A stretch of 34,913 nt of DNA from an uncultured Acidaminococcus sp. (lineage in GTDB: Bacteria; Bacillota; Negativicutes; Acidaminococcales; Acidaminococcaceae). The stretch's first letter is position 1. The number at the start of each line of letters is the position of its first letter. The stretch is from NCBI GenBank assembly GCA_905213155.1, contig CAJMHI010000017.1:1-34913 (forward strand), read 5' to 3'. Under the pieces are notes generated by a model, which was not told the origin of the DNA, made no database searches, and worked only from the letters and a program-made list of their open reading frames with translations. Below are positions 7,522 through 14,979 of the stretch, one piece after another. The position numbers and the translations under genes are program-made.

Positions 7522-9065
7522 TGTTCAAGCTCCTGCTTAGACGAAGAAAATAATTGTAAAAACCCCAGTTCGTCCAAATAGCGGGGGTCAAATGGTTCCA
7601 GCTGCAGCTGATGGGAGATGGTTTTACAGGCACCCTCCAATTGCTCTTCAGAGATCCCAAGCGGCTGCCTTGACGGCATGCGATACAAAGGATGCTGCGC
7701 TTCATTGACAGAACGGAAAATCCGTCCTATCGCCGCCGCCCAAACGGGGAATGGGTACAACTCCGTATGCGGATGGCACTTGAGGAAATCCTGCCACATG
7801 CAGCGGCAAAGATGCACATCATAGTGGCTTCTTCCCGTTCCTAAAAGAAGACTTTGCAGCAGGACCTCCACATTGGATAATTTTTCTGGCAGCAGCGGCG
7901 GTTGGTAGGCCCATTGAGCTGTATCATGGGAGAAACGTAGCAAGGCAGGGTTTTCTCCTGCCAGCTGCAGCACTTTGCGACATAATAGGGCGTGGCGTTC
8001 GACGAATTCTTCCCAATGGGCTCCGGGGCAATGCACATCATACCATTTCAGGCAATCATCAAGCACTTCCAAGAGGCGTTTTCTGGCCAATGGCCGTAAC
8101 CTGTAACGCTGGAGATAGTTCATCCCTATGCTCTGGTTATAAAATACATGTCCCAGCATCACCAGATCTTCCAGTGGTTCTTCCTCTTCCAGATAAAAGG
8201 TAAAAAAATACGGTTCACCGGTAATAAAATCTCTGCACACATAGTGGTTCTCATTCACCACATCTTCAATGGTAAACAAAGCCAAAAAGCCTTGACACAA
8301 TTCAGAAACCAGCTGCGGATATTGGCTGCCTCCATGCTTTTTAAAATACCGTAAGGGAATTTGATCCCCCAAGAGCAGATGGTAATCAAAGAGGAAATAA
8401 TCCCAAAACCCTTGCCAAAAATAATCTGCCTCCGCTCCTACCAGAGACGGATCCAGCGGGCCCATCGCCGTTTCATAAAGAAGCATGGCCCGCTCGAAAT
8501 CCAGGTTAAATTCATCCCGCTGAAAAAACTGATGAATTTCTTTCATAAGCCCGTTCAGCGCTTCCTCTGCATTTAGAAACACCCTGCCTTCCGCAGGCGG
8601 AGCAGCGGTTTCTTCCCGGGATTCTTCCCCTGGCAGGTAATATCCCTCTTCATCAATGATCGCTACTGTACCATCATCCCGGAGCAACTGCTGCATAGCA
8701 AGATAGGGCGGCAGGGAACTTTCCACGATACCGTCTTTCTTCAGAAACACAAAAAACTGGCCCAAGGTTTCCAGCAATTCTTTTACCGCCGCAAAGGTAA
8801 TGGAAAAATCCGCCACATTGCGGCCGCACCAGGATACCAAATCCACCAGGTTATCTTCCGTAAGGTCAAACAGTTCCAGCTCCGCATTTTCCAGATAAAT
8901 GCACAGCATGACTATGTATTTCCACTGGCGCTGCATCTGTTCATCTGTGGTCCCCTGCCAAGCCATGTGGCGAAAAAAGTTTTCCACATCGTATTGGGAA
9001 AGGATTAGTTCCCAATCGGGATCATTCTCATAAAACTCTTTAATTGCGTCATATACATTGGCCAT
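7518..9065 (-). CDS. Uncharacterised 515-residue acidic cytoplasmic protein
   Basis: I do not recognise this family. The protein is acidic, rich in Trp, Tyr, Phe and Leu, and predicted mostly alpha-helical, with no signal peptide and no clear membrane segment. A disordered acidic stretch near residues 145-162 (PGEESREETAAPP) separates an N-terminal helical part of about 140 residues from a longer C-terminal part. No catalytic motif or metal-binding cluster is evident. The ATG has AGGTGAAG at good spacing. It sits 35 bases after nth and overlaps the zinc-ribbon gene by four bases, so the two unknown proteins are probably made together. Continuous length and codon structure support a real gene. 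Confidence 0.8.
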   Translation of the reverse strand: MANVYDAIKEFYENDPDWELILSQYDVENFFRHMAWQGTTDEQMQRQWKYIVMLCIYLENAELELFDLTEDNLVDLVSWCGRNVADFSITFAAVKELLETLGQFFVFLKKDGIVESSLPPYLAMQQLLRDDGTVAIIDEEGYYLPGEESREETAAPPAEGRVFLNAEEALNGLMKEIHQFFQRDEFNLDFERAMLLYETAMGPLDPSLVGAEADYFWQGFWDYFLFDYHLLLGDQIPLRYFKKHGGSQYPQLVSELCQGFLALFTIEDVVNENHYVCRDFITGEPYFFTFYLEEEEPLEDLVMLGHVFYNQSIGMNYLQRYRLRPLARKRLLEVLDDCLKWYDVHCPGAHWEEFVERHALLCRKVLQLAGENPALLRFSHDTAQWAYQPPLLPEKLSNVEVLLQSLLLGTGRSHYDVHLCRCMWQDFLKCHPHTELYPFPVWAAAIGRIFRSVNEAQHPLYRMPSRQPLGISEEQLEGACKTISHQLQLEPFDPRYLDELGFLQLFSSSKQELEQ

Positions 9066-9100
9066 ACAGTCTTCACCTGTTTACATCATTGTTTCTTTGT

Positions 9101-9733
9101 TTATTCCAGTATGCGCGAAGGGCAATGATCCATCACAGGGCACTGGGCACATAGTGGTTTTCTGGCACGGCACACGTTTCGCCCGTGCCAGATCAGCCAA
9201 TGGTGCGCCTGTCCCCATTTTTCTTTAGGAATCAGCTGCATCAGATCTTTTTCCACTGCCAAGGGATCTGCGCCCTGACTCAGCCCCAGGCGGTGTGAAA
9301 CCCTGAACACATGGGTATCCACAGCAATGGCAGGCTGCCCAAAGGCAACGCTAAGCATCACGTCGGCAGTTTTTCGTCCCACGCCGGATAAACTCATCAG
9401 TTCCTCCAGCGTCTGTGGCACTTCTCCATGAAATACATCCACAAGCTTCGCGCATAACCCCAGGATATGCTTGGCTTTGGAACGAAACAAACCACAATCC
9501 CGGATTTTACTTTCCAGCTGTGCCTGATCCAGACGAAGCATTTTCTCCGGCGTATCGTACGCGGGAAACAGTCTGGCAGTCACTTTATTCACCCGTTCAT
9601 CCGTACATTGTGCAGAGAGCACCACAGCTATTAATAATTCAAAAGGAGAATGGTAGTGCAGCGCTGTGCCTTTTCCTTGATATGCAGCCTCCAGGCCTGC
9701 AAGGACAGCTTTAATACGAGCCGTGCGGCGCAT
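9101..9733 (-). CDS. nth: Endonuclease III (DNA glycosylase/AP lyase)
   Basis: The 210-residue protein matches Nth in length and motifs. It removes oxidised pyrimidines and cleaves abasic sites in base excision repair. The helix-hairpin-helix LSGVGRKTA carries the catalytic Lys121, and VDTHV carries the catalytic Asp139. The C-terminal [4Fe-4S] cluster ligands Cys188, Cys195, Cys198 and Cys204 have the standard C-X6-C-X2-C-X5-C spacing. Its ATG overlaps the stop of the upstream PFL-like gene by one base, so it is translationally coupled to that gene despite no obvious functional link. Confidence 0.95.
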   Translation of the reverse strand: MRRTARIKAVLAGLEAAYQGKGTALHYHSPFELLIAVVLSAQCTDERVNKVTARLFPAYDTPEKMLRLDQAQLESKIRDCGLFRSKAKHILGLCAKLVDVFHGEVPQTLEELMSLSGVGRKTADVMLSVAFGQPAIAVDTHVFRVSHRLGLSQGADPLAVEKDLMQLIPKEKWGQAHHWLIWHGRNVCRARKPLCAQCPVMDHCPSRILE

Positions 9734-11094
9734 CAGTTGGTCAAGCTCCGTACAGGGGCCGGGATCCGTCCACCTCGGTTGATAAAGGCATCCGGTTTAA
9801 ATTGATTGACAGAAATGATAGGGGCATAGCCTAAAAGTCCGCCAAATTCCACTTTATCTCCTACTTTTTTACCAGGAACCGGGATCAAGCGAACCGCCGT
9901 CGTCTTATTATTAATCATTCCGATTGCAGCTTCATCGGCAATTACGGCGGCTATGGTTTCTGCAGTGGTATCTCCCGGCACCGCAATCATATCCAGGCCA
10001 ACAGAACAGACGCAGGTCATAGCCTCCAATTTTTCCAATGTGAGAGAATTCTTCTCCACCGCAGCAATCATCCCGGCATCCTCGGAAACAGGAATAAATG
10101 CACCGGATAGCCCGCCTACGTAGCTGGAAGCCATCAAGCCGCCTTTTTTCACAGCATCATTAAGCATAGCAAGAGCAGCGGTTGTGCCCGGGCACCCGCA
10201 GGATTCCAGACCGATTTCTTCCAAGATATGTGCCACAGAATCCCCTACTGCCGGAGTAGGCGCCAATGACAGATCAATAATCCCGAATTGGGTATGCAGC
10301 CGTTTCGCCGCTTCCTGGGCAACCATCTGCCCTACACGGGTAATTTTAAATGCAGTTTTTTTGATGGTCTCTGCCACTACGCCAATATCCTGCCCTTTCA
10401 CGGCTTCCAGGGCATGTTTAACAACCCCTGGGCCAGAAACGCCAACATTAATGACCGTTTCTGGTTCTGTCACGCCATGAAAAGCGCCCGCCATAAATGG
10501 ATTATCCTGCACCGGATTGCAGAATACCACCAATTTAGCACACCCTAATGCATCTTGGTCAGCTGTAAGACGTGCGGTTTCTTTTACAATCCCGCCCATC
10601 TGTTTCACGGCGTCCATATTGATTCCCGCTTTGGTAGAGCCTATGGCCACAGAAGAGCAAACTAAATTGGTGGTCGCCAGAGCCTCCGGAATGGACGCAA
10701 TCAAAGTACGGTCTCCCTGAGTATAGCCTTTTTCCACCAAAGCACTGAAGCCACCGATGAAATTAACACCTACGGCACTGGCCGCATCATCCATGGCTTT
10801 GGCCAGCGGCACATAACTGTCCGTTCTGCAGGATTCCCCAACCAAGGAAATGGGTGTTACAGAAATCCGTTTGTGGATAATGGGGACACCCAGCTCTGCT
10901 TCCAGATCTGTTCCTACTTTCACCAAATCTTTGGCGGTAGTTGTAATCTTATCATAAATCTTTTGGGCACATACCTTTACATCCGGATCGGCACAATCCC
11001 GCAGGCTGATACCCATGGTAATGGTCCGCACATCCAGATTATTTTTGGTAATCATCCGTGTGGTTTCCAATACGTCCTTGATATCGTATATCAT
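9733..11094 (-). CDS. PFL-like family protein (UPF0210 / DUF711)
   Basis: The protein has 453 residues, the usual length for UPF0210, a family structurally related to pyruvate formate-lyase/ribonucleotide reductase barrels. Its substrate is unknown to me. Family-typical stretches include the N-terminal DVRTITMGISLRDC, the central GGFSALVEKGYTQGD and the C-terminal VPGDTTAETIAA and GGLLGYAPI. No glycyl-radical motif (RVxGY) is seen at the C terminus, so a radical mechanism should not be assumed. It lies 11 bases after a small ACT-domain gene, the conserved partner of this family in many Firmicutes; the ACT protein is presumably an amino-acid-responsive regulator of it. Confidence 0.9.
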   Translation of the reverse strand: MIYDIKDVLETTRMITKNNLDVRTITMGISLRDCADPDVKVCAQKIYDKITTTAKDLVKVGTDLEAELGVPIIHKRISVTPISLVGESCRTDSYVPLAKAMDDAASAVGVNFIGGFSALVEKGYTQGDRTLIASIPEALATTNLVCSSVAIGSTKAGINMDAVKQMGGIVKETARLTADQDALGCAKLVVFCNPVQDNPFMAGAFHGVTEPETVINVGVSGPGVVKHALEAVKGQDIGVVAETIKKTAFKITRVGQMVAQEAAKRLHTQFGIIDLSLAPTPAVGDSVAHILEEIGLESCGCPGTTAALAMLNDAVKKGGLMASSYVGGLSGAFIPVSEDAGMIAAVEKNSLTLEKLEAMTCVCSVGLDMIAVPGDTTAETIAAVIADEAAIGMINNKTTAVRLIPVPGKKVGDKVEFGGLLGYAPIISVNQFKPDAFINRGGRIPAPVRSLTN

Positions 11095-11105
11095 GCTTTG
11101 CCTCC

Positions 11106-11375
11106 TCAGATCCGATGCATAGCGGTAAAGATTTCCTCGCTCTGTACCCGAATTTCCACTCCAATGGACTTGCCCAGTGCACTGGCCTTTTCTTTCAGCG
11201 CTGCCACAGAAACTGCGGCTCCATCCAGATCTCCGATTAATACCATGTTGAAGAACCCGTCAATAATAGTCTGGTTAATGCTCAGGATATTCACCTGGTT
11301 TTCTGCTAGCAGTGTGCTGGCCTTGGCAATAATTCCTACCTTATCCACCCCTACAATGGTCATAACTATCCGCAT
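11106..11375 (-). CDS. ACT domain-containing protein (UPF0237)
   Basis: This 89-residue protein is a single ACT domain, a small ligand-binding fold often sensing amino acids. The opening segment MRIVMTIVGVDKVGIIA and the following QVNILSINQTI show the beta-alpha-beta pattern with the glycine typical of the ligand-binding turn. The ATG at 11375 is chosen because an earlier GTG lies directly against the AAGGAG ribosome binding site. It is the first gene of an operon with the UPF0210 protein, nth and two unknowns, driven by a near-consensus promoter (11455-11483). The bound ligand is unknown. Confidence 0.9.
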   Translation of the reverse strand: MRIVMTIVGVDKVGIIAKASTLLAENQVNILSINQTIIDGFFNMVLIGDLDGAAVSVAALKEKASALGKSIGVEIRVQSEEIFTAMHRI

Positions 11376-11454
11376 ACTCTGTAACACTCCTTCTTTGCCT
11401 GTAAACAGTGTTCCCTGCCGAGTCGTTTAACGGCGTTTCGGATCACTTTGATTT

Positions 11455-11483
11455 ATTATAAACTATATCATCTTTTGGTTCAA
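11455..11483 (-). promoter_or_regulatory. Promoter of the ACT-UPF0210-nth operon with overlapping inverted repeat
   Basis: Minus strand: TTGAAC, a 17-base spacer, then a perfect TATAAT. An inverted repeat GTTCA-N8-TGAAC (11478-11495) overlaps the -35 hexamer and could be a repressor site; that part is inference. Between this promoter and that of purC (11484-11633) I see no gene, only AT-rich sequence. Confidence 0.8.
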
Positions 11484-11633
11484 CGGAAACTGAACATTCT
11501 ATCCATTTTTCACGAAATGGGCACACCTTGCCGTATCCCGCTTGACGCCTTTATCTTTCCCTGATTTTTTTCTTCATTCCCGTTAGCGTTCACTACGATA
11601 AAACAAACAATATAGTTTTTCTTTCAAAAAATA

Positions 11634-11663
11634 TTCGACCTAGGATAGTTTATGTGGTATGAT
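11634..11663 (+). promoter_or_regulatory. Probable promoter of purC
   Basis: TTCGAC, an 18-base spacer, then TATGAT, about 39 bases upstream of the purC start. No purine riboswitch is visible in the short leader that remains. Confidence 0.55.
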
Positions 11664-11701
11664 AGGGACAGAAATACTGCAATACACAGGGAGGTTGGAT
11701 T

Positions 11702-12574
11702 ATGAAGGAATACAAACCTATCAAGTCTGGAAAAGTCCGTGAGATTTACGATATTGGTGACAGTCTGATCATGGTGGCCAGTGACCGGATTTCCGCATTT
11801 GACCACATCCTGAAAAACACCATTACCGATAAGGGCGCTGTTTTGACCCAGATGTCCAAGTTCTGGTTTGACTACACTAAAAACATCGTTCCAAACCATA
11901 TGATTAGCGTAGAGCCGGAAGATATGCCGGAATTTTTCCGTACTCCGGAATTTGCCGGTAAAAGCATGAAATGCAAAAAGCTTCAGATGATTCCTGTAGA
12001 ATGCATCGTTCGCGGGTATATTACCGGCAGCGGCTGGGAATCCTACAAAAAAGATGGTACTGTATGTGGCATAAAAATGCCGGCAGGCTTAAAAGAATGC
12101 CAGAAGCTGGAAGCGCCTATCTTTACTCCCAGCACTAAGGCAGAGCTGGGCGACCATGACGAAAACATTTCTCCGGAACAATGTGTAGACTACCTGGAAA
12201 AAGTCTTCCCCGGAAAGGGAAAAGAATACACCGATAAAATCAGTACTTATACCATTGCCCTATACAAACAATGTGCCGACTATGCTTATAGCCGGGGCAT
12301 TATCATCGCCGATACCAAATTTGAATTCGGCCTGAACGAAAAAGGCGAGATCGTTTTGGGAGATGAAATGCTAACGCCGGACAGCTCCCGGTTCTGGCCC
12401 CTGAAAGGTTACGAAGCCGGGAAATCCCAACCTTCCTATGACAAGCAATTTGTCCGGGATTGGCTGAAAGCAAATCCGGACAGTGATTATCTGCTGCCCC
12501 AGGACGTCATCGACAAAACGATTGCCAAATATAAAGAAGCTTACGAAATGCTTACGGGCAAAAAATTTGCATAA
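11702..12574 (+). CDS. purC: Phosphoribosylaminoimidazole-succinocarboxamide (SAICAR) synthase
   Basis: The protein joins CAIR and aspartate with ATP to make SAICAR in purine synthesis. At 290 residues it is longer than the common bacterial PurC of about 235-240 and resembles the longer, yeast Ade1-like subtype. Motifs include the N-terminal SGKVREIYD phosphate-binding segment, VASDRISAFD, the VECIVRGYITGSGW segment and the C-terminal ADTKFEFG and DEMLTPDSSRFW regions. GGGAGG lies seven bases before the ATG. It stands alone, with no other purine genes nearby, and has its own promoter and a strong terminator. Confidence 0.95.
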   Translation: MKEYKPIKSGKVREIYDIGDSLIMVASDRISAFDHILKNTITDKGAVLTQMSKFWFDYTKNIVPNHMISVEPEDMPEFFRTPEFAGKSMKCKKLQMIPVECIVRGYITGSGWESYKKDGTVCGIKMPAGLKECQKLEAPIFTPSTKAELGDHDENISPEQCVDYLEKVFPGKGKEYTDKISTYTIALYKQCADYAYSRGIIIADTKFEFGLNEKGEIVLGDEMLTPDSSRFWPLKGYEAGKSQPSYDKQFVRDWLKANPDSDYLLPQDVIDKTIAKYKEAYEMLTGKKFA

Positions 12575-12585
12575 TCCATATACCA

Positions 12586-12632
12586 AAAAGCTGTGAAGAA
12601 GGGATCTTCATTTTCCCTTTTTCACAGCTTTT
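12586..12632 (+). terminator. Intrinsic terminator after purC
   Basis: AAAAGCTGTGAA pairs perfectly with TTCACAGCTTTT, with an additional inner AAGGG/CCCTT stem, followed by CTTTG. The A-tract on the left arm means it may also work on the minus strand. Confidence 0.85.
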
Positions 12633-12644
12633 CTTTGCTTATAA

Positions 12645-12674
12645 ATAAACCCGCCTCCATAGAAGCGGGTTTAT
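12645..12674 (-). terminator. Intrinsic terminator after gltS
   Basis: ATAAACCCGC pairs perfectly with GCGGGTTTAT around a 10-base loop. It lies 12 bases past the gltS stop, back to back with the purC terminator. Confidence 0.8.
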
Positions 12675-12686
12675 GATACTTCCAGA

Positions 12687-13889
12687 TTATTTGAACAGGT
12701 TAACGAATACCATGATAATACTGGAGTTTACGAAGTCGATGAACATAGCACCTACCAGCGGTACGCAGAAGAATGCCCGCGGTGCCGGTCCGTAAACGGA
12801 AGTAATAGCACTCATGTTAGCCATAGCATTCGGGGTAGCGCCCATACCGAAACCGCACACAGCAGAAACTTCCACAGCTGCATCGTAAGTCCGTCCCATG
12901 GCATTGAATACCACAAAGGTGGTAAACACAACCATCAGGACAACCTGTGCGATAGCAATAGCGCTCAGAGCACCAGCAATATCGAACAATTCCCAAATCC
13001 GAAGGCTCATCAGCGCCATGGACAGGAAAATATTCAGTCCCACATCCCCTACTGCCTGCACTTCAGCCATAGGCACATTAATAGCTTTTACATTGTCAGA
13101 CAGGTTACGCAAAATAGCTGCAATCATCATGGAGGCAATATACCCTGGGAAGATCAAACCGATGCTACGGAATCCCTTATCCAAAAGGGTCCCAATCCCC
13201 ATAGCGATCAGGATTTCACCTGTAGCAAGCATCAACCGTTCAGGGCTCATCCCTACTTCTTCCTGTTCTTCCATGGAAATGGCTTTTTCCACAGCCAAAT
13301 CTTCCTGGTCTTCTTTTGTACTCTTTAAGTTATGCTTTACCAGCAAACGGTGGGCTACAGGGCCGCCCATCAAAGAACCGGAAATAAGGCCAAAGGTTGC
13401 CATGGCAATCGCCACGGTATTGGCGCGCCCCACGCCCATGCTCTCCAGGAAAGGACCAAAGGCGCCGCTTGTCCCATGACCGCCTACCAGCGGAATAGAA
13501 CCTGCGCACAGTCCCAGAAGCGGATGCAGCCCAAAGACCTTAGCCAAAGTTACGCCGATAATATCCTGCAGGCAAATCAGCACGGCACAGATAATGGTCA
13601 GAACCAGCACGTCCCGACCACCTTTTTTCAAGAGGGCGACAGAAGCAGTAAATCCTACGCTGGTAAAGAACATATTCATAAAGAAACTCTGCTGTACAGT
13701 GTCTAGTTTTATAGGTGTTGCTCCAGATTCGTGGATAGCCAGGTTCAGCAGGGCAAATAAAATACCACCGATAACCGGATTAGGAATGCAATAAGTTTGC
13801 AGAAATTGAATTCTGCTTTTTAAAAACTTTCCGATATAGTACAGGAAAATACCTACAGCCATGGTTTGGTAGGAATTTAAAGCCAACAT
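12687..13889 (-). CDS. gltS: Sodium:glutamate symporter
   Basis: The 400-residue membrane protein matches GltS in length and sequence. It imports glutamate with sodium across the cytoplasmic membrane. About ten to twelve hydrophobic segments are visible. The two inverted halves carry the family's glycine-rich loops, seen as LVGGHGTSGAFGPFLE near residues 134-149 and CGFGMGATPNAMANM near residues 344-358. GGAGG lies ten bases before the ATG. It starts 16 bases after holA, so it may be read through from the competence/replication genes, although a separate promoter inside holA cannot be excluded. A role in supplying glutamate for fermentation is inferred from the presumed organism. Confidence 0.93.
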   Translation of the reverse strand: MLALNSYQTMAVGIFLYYIGKFLKSRIQFLQTYCIPNPVIGGILFALLNLAIHESGATPIKLDTVQQSFFMNMFFTSVGFTASVALLKKGGRDVLVLTIICAVLICLQDIIGVTLAKVFGLHPLLGLCAGSIPLVGGHGTSGAFGPFLESMGVGRANTVAIAMATFGLISGSLMGGPVAHRLLVKHNLKSTKEDQEDLAVEKAISMEEQEEVGMSPERLMLATGEILIAMGIGTLLDKGFRSIGLIFPGYIASMMIAAILRNLSDNVKAINVPMAEVQAVGDVGLNIFLSMALMSLRIWELFDIAGALSAIAIAQVVLMVVFTTFVVFNAMGRTYDAAVEVSAVCGFGMGATPNAMANMSAITSVYGPAPRAFFCVPLVGAMFIDFVNSSIIMVFVNLFK

Positions 13890-13905
13890 ATATCTTTTTC
13901 CTCCT

Positions 13906-14979
13906 TCAGTTTTCAGTTAACAGTTTAGCCAGAATTTCTTCAAGTCGTGGCCAAGTACGTCCCGACTGCCGGGACTCTACTGCAAGCTTTGCCAAGGCGA
14001 TCATACAGTCTTGTAAGGATTCCATAGAAAAATAATTGCTGTGCTGCATGGTCAGCTTTACGGCATAGGGATGCAGTCTTAACTTCTCCACGATCTTGTC
14101 TTGTTGAGCACCTTTTGCTTTTAATTCTTTAACCTGGATGAGTCGCCGTATAGAGGCTACCAGGGACCCTAACAACATAGGGAATTTTCCATCGCTGCCA
14201 GGTTGTTTCCGTTCTTCCGCCAGTAGATAGAGAACACGGTCCAATTTCCGTTCTTCTACAGCGTTACTCAAGGCAAATCCGGATATCTCAGGCAATTGGG
14301 AAAACATCTGCTCTACATCGTCTTTTCCCCAGACTTTCCGCTTGCCGGCATAAAGGGCAATTTTACGAATTTCCTGCTCCAAAAATAACAAGGGAGCAGA
14401 TTCCGCCGCTGAAACATACTCCATGATCAGATTCATGGCCTCCGGTGTAAACCTGGATTGGTATTTTTCAGCTGTTTCCCGCAGCCAGGGCTGAAGTTGA
14501 TAGTATTTAACAGGCGAACATTCCACCACCACGGCATTTTTGCTCATCTGTTTAAAAAAAGCCGTTCGTTTGTCCAGTTTTTCACATAAGCACAGGACAT
14601 ACGCATAATCAGGTACGTCACTGAGTATTTCCGTAAACTGCTGCAAAGCCGAAATAGCTTTCTTTTTTTTGCTCTTCAGGTCCGATTTTCCGCCATCTTT
14701 TTTCTTTTCTTGCAGTACCTTAGGATTTTCCACCACCACCCAGTTGCCACTCCCTAAAAAAGGAGCTGTGTTGATGGCTTCCCGCAGCGCTTCCATTGCA
14801 AAGGCATCCTGAAAGGCCCACTCACTTGGCTCTTCTCCTGTCGGAAATGCTTTTTGCCGCATTGCCCGCCGTATGGATGTCTTGAAATAGGGTTCTTCCC
14901 CCCAGGCGACTACCACATGAGGACAGGGTGAAGTGTCTTTCTCCAAAGTGCTTAATAAAACATCAGGTGTTTTATTCAT
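13906..14979 (-). CDS. holA: DNA polymerase III subunit delta
   Basis: The protein of 357 residues matches the delta subunit of the clamp loader, which opens the sliding clamp during replication. It shows the N-terminal AAA+-like fold pattern (VVVAWGEEPYFK and AFAMEALREAI), the NWVVVENPKVL strand, and the C-terminal helical domain, which ends near EEILAKLL. The start ATG at 14979 has AAAGGAG seven bases upstream. A start 20 residues earlier lies inside comEC and has no such site. It overlaps the comEC stop by eight bases, the common comEC-holA arrangement of Firmicutes. Confidence 0.9.
   Translation of the reverse strand: MNKTPDVLLSTLEKDTSPCPHVVVAWGEEPYFKTSIRRAMRQKAFPTGEEPSEWAFQDAFAMEALREAINTAPFLGSGNWVVVENPKVLQEKKKDGGKSDLKSKKKKAISALQQFTEILSDVPDYAYVLCLCEKLDKRTAFFKQMSKNAVVVECSPVKYYQLQPWLRETAEKYQSRFTPEAMNLIMEYVSAAESAPLLFLEQEIRKIALYAGKRKVWGKDDVEQMFSQLPEISGFALSNAVEERKLDRVLYLLAEERKQPGSDGKFPMLLGSLVASIRRLIQVKELKAKGAQQDKIVEKLRLHPYAVKLTMQHSNYFSMESLQDCMIALAKLAVESRQSGRTWPRLEEILAKLLTEN

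Noticed and set aside
9733..11094. Glycyl-radical enzyme
   Set aside because: The UPF0210 protein shares the PFL-like name, but no glycyl-radical motif is present and no activating radical-SAM gene is nearby.
11388..11701. Purine riboswitch or small gene between the ACT gene and purC
   Set aside because: No conserved riboswitch core and no frame with start signals; only the two promoters and AT-rich sequence are visible.
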